Notes under the pieces: model-generated
Databases searched by the model: none
Seen by the model: only the letters and a program-made list of their open reading frames with translations
What the model was told of the DNA's origin: nothing
Made by a program: the position numbers and the translations under genes
Shown: positions 59,893-64,000 of the stretch, piece after piece
Layout: each line of letters opens with the position of its first letter
How positions within the stretch are numbered: position 1 is the stretch's first letter
Assembly: GCA_020633435.1 (NCBI GenBank)
Contig: JACKDP010000004.1
Location: 124,001 to 188,000, forward strand
DNA: 64,000 nt
Reading direction: 5' to 3'
Origin: Myxococcales bacterium
GTDB lineage: Bacteria; Myxococcota_A; Bradymonadia; UBA7976; UBA1532

Positions 59893-59906
59893 GGCGCACT
59901 TCTTGC
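59893..59906 (+). promoter_or_regulatory. Sigma54 (-24/-12) promoter of the minor pilin operon
   Basis: GGCGCACTTCTTGC contains GG-N10-GC with the usual -12 TTGC. The spacing is exact. The GC of the -12 element is 36 bases before ATG 59943, giving a short leader. Confidence 0.65.
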
Positions 59907-59942
59907 GTCCAACATCGCCGGAACGCAGGGAGGAGACGCGCG

Positions 59943-60560
59943 ATGAACCGGCGCAGACGGGTCCGTGGCTTCAGCATGGTGGAGGTGCTGCTCGTCACCG
60001 TGCTGATGGGCATCATCGCCGCCCTCGCCTACCCCGCCCTCCGCACCTTCTCGGGGCGCGACGCCGACGCCAACGCCGCCACCTCGGTGGCCCGGCTGGT
60101 CAACCGCGTCAAGGATCAGGCCCGCCGCCGCAACCGCGCCTACGTCATCCAGCTCACCCAGCTCGCCGTCAACCGGCCCCAGGGCCTCGTCACCATCCGC
60201 GAGTCCAGCCGGTCGAGCTGCATGCTGACTGTGCTGGCCCAGACGCGGGTCCTCCAGCAGGTGCCCTACGGGCAGGTGGTCATCCCCGACTACGGCGGCG
60301 ACCAGGAGACGGAGGTCGGCCTCTTCGGCTGGACGCTGGACGACGGCGCCAACGTGGCCCAGGGCGACCTGACCCTGTGCGTCTCGCCCAACGGCGCCCT
60401 GGCCATCGACATCGGCGACGCGGCCGTGGCCCTGTCCGGGCGGCTGGACCTGCTGGTGCAGCGGTTCGCGCCGGCCGGCGGCGCCTGGACGCTGGAGGGG
60501 CCGCCCCGCCGCGTCGAGCTGACCTACGGTGGGGGCGCCCGCCTGGAGTTGATCCGATGA
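59943..60560 (+). CDS. Minor pseudopilin, FimT/GspH type
   Basis: 205 residues; GGAGG 8 nt before the ATG. Type III signal peptide: basic leader ending in G, then FSMVEVLLVTVLMGIIAALAYPALRTF, with the cleavage site G/F and Glu +5 expected for PilD processing. The length and beta-rich C-terminal part (YVIQLTQLAVN; QETEVGLFGWTLDDGA; LTLCVSPNGALAIDIGDAAV) fit the FimT/GspH family. It helps prime type IV pilus assembly. First gene of a four-gene operon; ATGA overlap with the next. Confidence 0.92.
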   Translation: MNRRRRVRGFSMVEVLLVTVLMGIIAALAYPALRTFSGRDADANAATSVARLVNRVKDQARRRNRAYVIQLTQLAVNRPQGLVTIRESSRSSCMLTVLAQTRVLQQVPYGQVVIPDYGGDQETEVGLFGWTLDDGANVAQGDLTLCVSPNGALAIDIGDAAVALSGRLDLLVQRFAPAGGAWTLEGPPRRVELTYGGGARLELIR

Positions 60561-61126
60561 GGACCCGCCGCGCTCGCCGGCCTTCGGGCTTCACCATCAT
60601 CGAGGTGCTGGTGGCGGTGGTCATCACCGCCATCGGCTTCGCCGCCATCTTCTCCATGCAGATCGGCAGCATGCAGGGCAACATCGAGGCCCGCGAGATG
60701 TCCGCCGCCACCAACCTGGCCGAGCGGTACGTGGCGGCCATGCGCCGGGAGGCCTTCCAGTGGGTCTCCGGCCCGCGGCCGTCGGCGGCCCAGTCGGTCA
60801 TCCTGGGCGAGACGCCCGCCGTCTGGCACAGCCTCACGCCCGATCCGGTCGATCACAACGGCCGGGCGAACATCGCCGACGACGCCCAGTTCGGCAGCCC
60901 CCTCGCCCGCCAGCGCTTCTGCGTGCAGTACTGGGTGAGCGACCGCGACGTCGCCCTCGAGGGGGTGCTCAACGTGCGGGTGCGGGTCGTCTGGCCCGTG
61001 GGCACCCTCGACACCTCGGCGCTCGGCCCGGTCTGCGACCCGGCGACGGCCAACGGCTTCCAGCCCGACGTCTCGCGGTTCCGCACGGTGGTGCTGCCCG
61101 CGGCCATCCGGCGGCACGAGTCATGA
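60557..61126 (+). CDS. Minor pseudopilin, PilV type
   Basis: 189 residues. Prepilin leader with GFTIIEVLVAVVITAIGFAAIFSMQIGSMQ: cleavage before F and Glu +5. The GFTIIEVLVA core and following helix with AREMSAATNLAERYVAAMRREA match PilV-type minor pilins. Overlaps the FimT-type gene by 4 nt and the PilW-type gene region closely. Acts with PilW/PilX in the pilus-tip priming complex. Confidence 0.9.
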   Translation: MRTRRARRPSGFTIIEVLVAVVITAIGFAAIFSMQIGSMQGNIEAREMSAATNLAERYVAAMRREAFQWVSGPRPSAAQSVILGETPAVWHSLTPDPVDHNGRANIADDAQFGSPLARQRFCVQYWVSDRDVALEGVLNVRVRVVWPVGTLDTSALGPVCDPATANGFQPDVSRFRTVVLPAAIRRHES

Positions 61127-61137
61127 GGAGGGGCGCG

Positions 61138-62313
61138 ATGACGCAGGCGGCCCGCCGCCGGACCCGCCGGGCCGGCTTCACCATGATCGAGCTGATGATG
61201 GCGCTGCTGCTGTCATCCATCGTGCTGCTGGCCATCTACTTCGTGTTCATCTCGAACACGGAGCAGTACTACCGCCAGGAGCAGATCGTGCAGATGCAGG
61301 AGACCATGCGCTTCGCGCTGGAGCACCTGAAGACCGATCTGCGCAACGCCGGGCGGCTGACGGTGGTCAACGGCACCCCCCAGGGCACCGACGCCGGCTT
61401 CTGCCGGCCCCAGGCCAACCTGACGGCGGTGCAGCTCTTCGACGATGAGCAGGCCGCGGCCCGCGCCGACTTCCCGGCCATCCTGGCCAACAACGGCAAC
61501 CAGATCCGGCCCGACCGGCTGCGGCTGCTGGTGGACGCGTCGGGGGCCACGCCGGTGGTCACGCGGCGGCTGGCCGGGCGGGTCATGACGCTGCAGCCCG
61601 AGGCCCGCCAGCCCACCCGCGACGGCCGCGCCCTGGTGGCCGCCAACGCCCAGGCCCGCTTCACCGGCATGTTCCAGGCGGGCCACTACCTCTACATCTC
61701 GGCCATGGACTCCCGGGCCTCGGATCTAGTGCCCATCACCGACGTGCGCTTCGCGGCCGATGGCTCGTCCATCACGCTGTCGCGCATCCCCTGCCTGCCG
61801 CCGGGCACCTGCGAGGGCCGCTGCACCGCCAACCCGGTGCAGCTGGTGGAGTACGCCATCGTCGGCGACGCGGCGAGCCCGGCCGCCAGCACCCTCGAGC
61901 GGCGCGTCATCTCGGCCATCAACGGCCAGATCCTGGCGGGCTCCCAGCTCGTCCTCGCCGATCACGCCATCGACATGCAGTTCTGGGGCACCTACGACAC
62001 CCGGGCCAACGCGGCAGCGCCGCCGGTCATCGGCCCCGACACCGACCCCTCCGACACGGTGGGCAACTGGCCGGGGGCCGCGACGGAGGCGGCCGTGCTC
62101 AACATCCGCCCGGAGCGCGTCCGCTCCTTGAACGTCCTGCTGGCCACCCGCACGCCCCGCGCCGATCCGGCGTTCAACGTGCAGGTCCCCATGCGCGCCG
62201 CCGCGGACCGCATGTGGTTCGTGGTCGATCCGGCCGCCGGGGCCGGCCTGGCGCGGGTGGCGACCCTCGTCAGCGAGGTGGAGACGCCCAACATCTACCG
62301 GGGGGTGCAGTGA
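61138..62313 (+). CDS. Minor pseudopilin, PilW type
   Basis: 391 residues from ATG 61138, preceded by AGGAGG at a normal distance; the ATG at 61123 is in frame but has no ribosome site. Prepilin signal GFTMIELMMALLLSSIVLLAIYFVFI (Glu +5), then QMQETMRFALEHLKTDLRNAGR, a helix typical of PilW. The large beta-rich C-terminal part carries a Cys pair (CLPPGTCEGRC). A TGATG overlap links it to the next gene. Confidence 0.9.
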   Translation: MTQAARRRTRRAGFTMIELMMALLLSSIVLLAIYFVFISNTEQYYRQEQIVQMQETMRFALEHLKTDLRNAGRLTVVNGTPQGTDAGFCRPQANLTAVQLFDDEQAAARADFPAILANNGNQIRPDRLRLLVDASGATPVVTRRLAGRVMTLQPEARQPTRDGRALVAANAQARFTGMFQAGHYLYISAMDSRASDLVPITDVRFAADGSSITLSRIPCLPPGTCEGRCTANPVQLVEYAIVGDAASPAASTLERRVISAINGQILAGSQLVLADHAIDMQFWGTYDTRANAAAPPVIGPDTDPSDTVGNWPGAATEAAVLNIRPERVRSLNVLLATRTPRADPAFNVQVPMRAAADRMWFVVDPAAGAGLARVATLVSEVETPNIYRGVQ

Positions 62314-62969
62314 TGCGGGCCCGTCACGCCCGGCGCGGCCAGCAGGGCAGCGCCCTCGTCCTCGCCGTGCTCATCCTCATCGCCATGCTCGGCCTGGGCA
62401 TGCTGGCCATGCGCAGCGCCACGCAGAACATCGCCGGCTCTGGCGCCCTGCGCATGAACAAGACGGCGCGGTTCGTGGCCGAGGTGGGCCTGTACCACGC
62501 CATGACGACGATGCGCGCCGAGTCCGAGAACCTGCTCACGCTGCGCCGGCCCTTCCCCGACTCCGTCCTCGAGATCGACAGCACCGGGCCGCTGCGGGTG
62601 CGGCTGGCCGACGGCAACGCGGGCCCCGGGCAGAACCGGGCCGCCCCGCCCCTGCTCACCGCGGGCCCCGACGCCCTCGGCGAGCTGGCCGGGTCGGGGC
62701 TCGTGCCGAGCTACCGCGTGGTCATCGAGGGCTTCACCCCGGTGCAGGCCGCCCAGGTCGCCGGCGAGGAGATCGGCGGGGGCGGCGGCGCGGACGCCGA
62801 GGGCTTCTGCATGGTCCACTTCACCTCGACGGGCTACGTGGCCGACCGCCCCATCCCCACCCCCGCCGACCTGCTCGGCGCCGACGCCGAGAGCCGCTTC
62901 GCGGAGCACCGCGTCAAGGCGGCCGTGGCCCTGCGCGTCAACGACCGCAGCCTGTGCCGCCAGTTCTGA
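62313..62969 (+). CDS. Pilus assembly protein, PilX type
   Basis: 218 residues. N-terminal RGQQGSALVLAVLILIAMLGLGMLAMRS is the PilX_N type leader (QxGxALVxxLxxL), followed by TQNIAGSGALRMNKTARFVAEVGLYHAMTTMRA, which aligns with the PilX helix; it lacks the Glu +5 of canonical pilins, as is usual for PilX/GspK-like members. The start overlaps the preceding stop (TGATG). Last gene of the pilin operon. Confidence 0.88.
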   Translation: MRARHARRGQQGSALVLAVLILIAMLGLGMLAMRSATQNIAGSGALRMNKTARFVAEVGLYHAMTTMRAESENLLTLRRPFPDSVLEIDSTGPLRVRLADGNAGPGQNRAAPPLLTAGPDALGELAGSGLVPSYRVVIEGFTPVQAAQVAGEEIGGGGGADAEGFCMVHFTSTGYVADRPIPTPADLLGADAESRFAEHRVKAAVALRVNDRSLCRQF

Positions 62970-62996
62970 GCCACCCCGCAATCGTTCCACACCCCT

Positions 62997-63007
62997 GCAA
63001 ACTTTGC
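62997..63007. promoter_or_regulatory. Palindromic site GCAAACTTTGC upstream of the PilY1-type gene
   Basis: Same palindrome as 59849-59859 (in reverse), extended to GCAAASTTTGCRTAGC in both places. Centred about 51 bases before the -24 element of the promoter at 63053. A shared activator site is likely. Confidence 0.6.
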
Positions 63008-63052
63008 GTAGCCAGCCGGACCGGCGCCCCCGCGGCGCGGGGCCGTGCGGTT

Positions 63053-63066
63053 GGCGTGCCTCTTGC
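63053..63066 (+). promoter_or_regulatory. Sigma54 (-24/-12) promoter of the PilY1-type gene
   Basis: TTGGCGTGCCTCTTGC closely fits the sigma54 consensus (TTGGCACG-N4-TTGC), with GG-N10-GC spacing. The start codon is 45 bases downstream at 63112. Confidence 0.7.
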
Positions 63067-63111
63067 GTAGCGAGGGAGCAGCGTCTCTCGCCGAGCCAAA
63101 GGGGGGTCAAG

Positions 63112-64000
63112 ATGAGCGGACGATGGTGGACCACGGTCGTGCTGATGGCGCTGCCCGGCCTCGCCGGCGCGCAGGAAGTGGTCAAGCCGGAGGTGATGCT
63201 CCTGCTGGACTCCTCGCGGGCCATGAGCCTGGCCATGAACGGGCAGCCGGCGGTCTGCTCCCCCAACGGCACGATCCTGCCGGATCCGGGCCTGGACTAC
63301 GTCGACAGCAAGTTCAACCTCGTGCGCGACGCCCTCGTGGGCCAGCGGCGCTCGTTCAACAACGCGGCCGATCCCTGGTGCATCATCCAGGACGACGCCC
63401 TGCGCGGGGCCCAGCAGCTCCTCGGGCGTGACGAAGGCTTCGCCTACTACCGGCCCATGTGCTGCGCCCTCGCCTCGGGGGACAGCTGCACGGCCTGGGC
63501 GCCCTGCGGCGACGACCACGCCCGCGGCCTGGCCTTCTCGGACGCCGTCCAGGCGGCGCTGGGCAACTACCAGCTCCCCAACGGGGCCCTCACCCGCTAC
63601 GGCCGGGACGTGAAGTTCTCGCTCATGACGGCGGACAGCCGGCTCGAGACCAGCAACGACGCCCGCGGCCTCTACTCCTACGGCGACGAGGTGCTGCGCG
63701 CCCCCGACGGCAGCCTCATGAACCTGGGCATCCGGCGTGACGGCATCGGCAACGGCGCCCTGATCAAGGGCAACCGCGGCCACCGGTTCCTGGGCCTGAT
63801 CGACTGGAACATCCTCATCGGCGAGGACAGCGACGGCGTCCAGCGCCACAACGAGCTGGTGGGCTGGCAGGTCCGGCGGGCCGTGCCCGTGGGCGACGCC
63901 CCCCTGTCCGCCATGCTGCACGACGCGGTGAAGTACGTGCAGGCCCAGGCCGGCGCGGACGCCGACTTCGAGTGCCGCCGCAAGGTGGCCGTGCTGGTCA
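63112..64000 (+). CDS. PilY1-type pilus tip protein with VWA-like domain (partial)
   Basis: The first ~296 residues are visible and the frame runs off the right edge. GGGGGG lies 6 nt before the ATG. Signal peptide (TTVVLMALPGLAGAQ), then a VWA-like start VKPEVMLLLDSSRAMSLAMNG with a changed MIDAS (DSSRAMS), and a Cys-rich insert (MCCALASGDSCTAWAPCGDDHARG). Order after the minor pilins and the N-terminal VWA-like domain fit PilY1, the tip adhesin and retraction regulator of type IV pili. Own sigma54 promoter at 63053. Confidence 0.85.
   Translation, partial: MSGRWWTTVVLMALPGLAGAQEVVKPEVMLLLDSSRAMSLAMNGQPAVCSPNGTILPDPGLDYVDSKFNLVRDALVGQRRSFNNAADPWCIIQDDALRGAQQLLGRDEGFAYYRPMCCALASGDSCTAWAPCGDDHARGLAFSDAVQAALGNYQLPNGALTRYGRDVKFSLMTADSRLETSNDARGLYSYGDEVLRAPDGSLMNLGIRRDGIGNGALIKGNRGHRFLGLIDWNILIGEDSDGVQRHNELVGWQVRRAVPVGDAPLSAMLHDAVKYVQAQAGADADFECRRKVAVLV

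Noticed and set aside
1..64000. tRNA or rRNA genes
   Set aside because: No cloverleaf-like or rRNA-like segments were recognised by reading; a covariance-model search would be needed to exclude a tRNA fully.

Overview
The window is very GC-rich chromosomal DNA (by eye around 70% G+C or more). It carries many secreted lipoproteins with Asp/Ala or Gly/Ala linkers behind the lipobox, an N-terminal zinc-ribbon Ser/Thr kinase, several AgmX/TonB-type two-cysteine domains, a SUMF1-type protein, a CHAT protein with an ECF sigma factor, and a C-terminal tail resembling MYXO-CTERM. Together these point to a Myxococcota (former deltaproteobacterial) genome, probably uncultured; this is inference from gene style. 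No tRNA, rRNA or CRISPR array was seen.

Layout. 1-358: start of a leftward secreted protein cut by the window edge. 891-9731: a heavy-metal efflux locus with a BlaI/CopY-type repressor, an M56 sensor protease, and a TolC / His-rich adaptor / CusA-CzcA-type RND pump. The M56 gene is split by a complete IS256-family element (1340-2773) with a 9-bp target duplication. 9867-13046: lipoprotein, SUMF1-domain protein, Gly/Ala-repeat lipoprotein. 13047-28764, leftward: DTW-domain tRNA modification enzyme, an unusual PLP decarboxylase, and a 13.8-kb gene for a 4604-residue DUF11-repeat / OmpA-like / beta-barrel surface protein. 28920-33820, leftward: a frameshifted kinase-TM-AgmX gene, an EamA transporter, a DUF3238-like protein and a small HhH lipoprotein. 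34106-42085, rightward: TPR-CHAT protease (frameshifted), subtilase, ECF sigma factor, membrane anti-sigma candidate, and a lipoprotein with tandem repeats and a beta-lactamase-fold serine hydrolase. This is the most system-like block. 42190-48822: Y1 transposase, ion transporter, VIT-VWA-AgmX protein, AraC regulator, small AgmX-like protein. 48792-53032, leftward: three translationally coupled lipoprotein genes, one with a PEP-synthase-like fold. 53192-59863: GH99-like lipoprotein, small barrel protein, glyoxalase II, a lysyl-oxidase-domain lipoprotein with calcium/Cys repeats, and a BNR-repeat protein. 59943-64000: type IV pilus minor pilin operon (FimT/GspH, PilV, PilW, PilX types) and the start of a PilY1-type gene. 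Both the minor pilin operon and the PilY1-type gene have a sigma54 -24/-12 promoter preceded by the same 11-bp palindrome.

Several genes carry single-base frame changes, mostly in Gly/Ala or Asp/Ala linkers coded by GCG/GGC/GAC runs. The 13.8-kb gene has none. Whether these are assembly errors, slippage or decay cannot be settled from the sequence alone.
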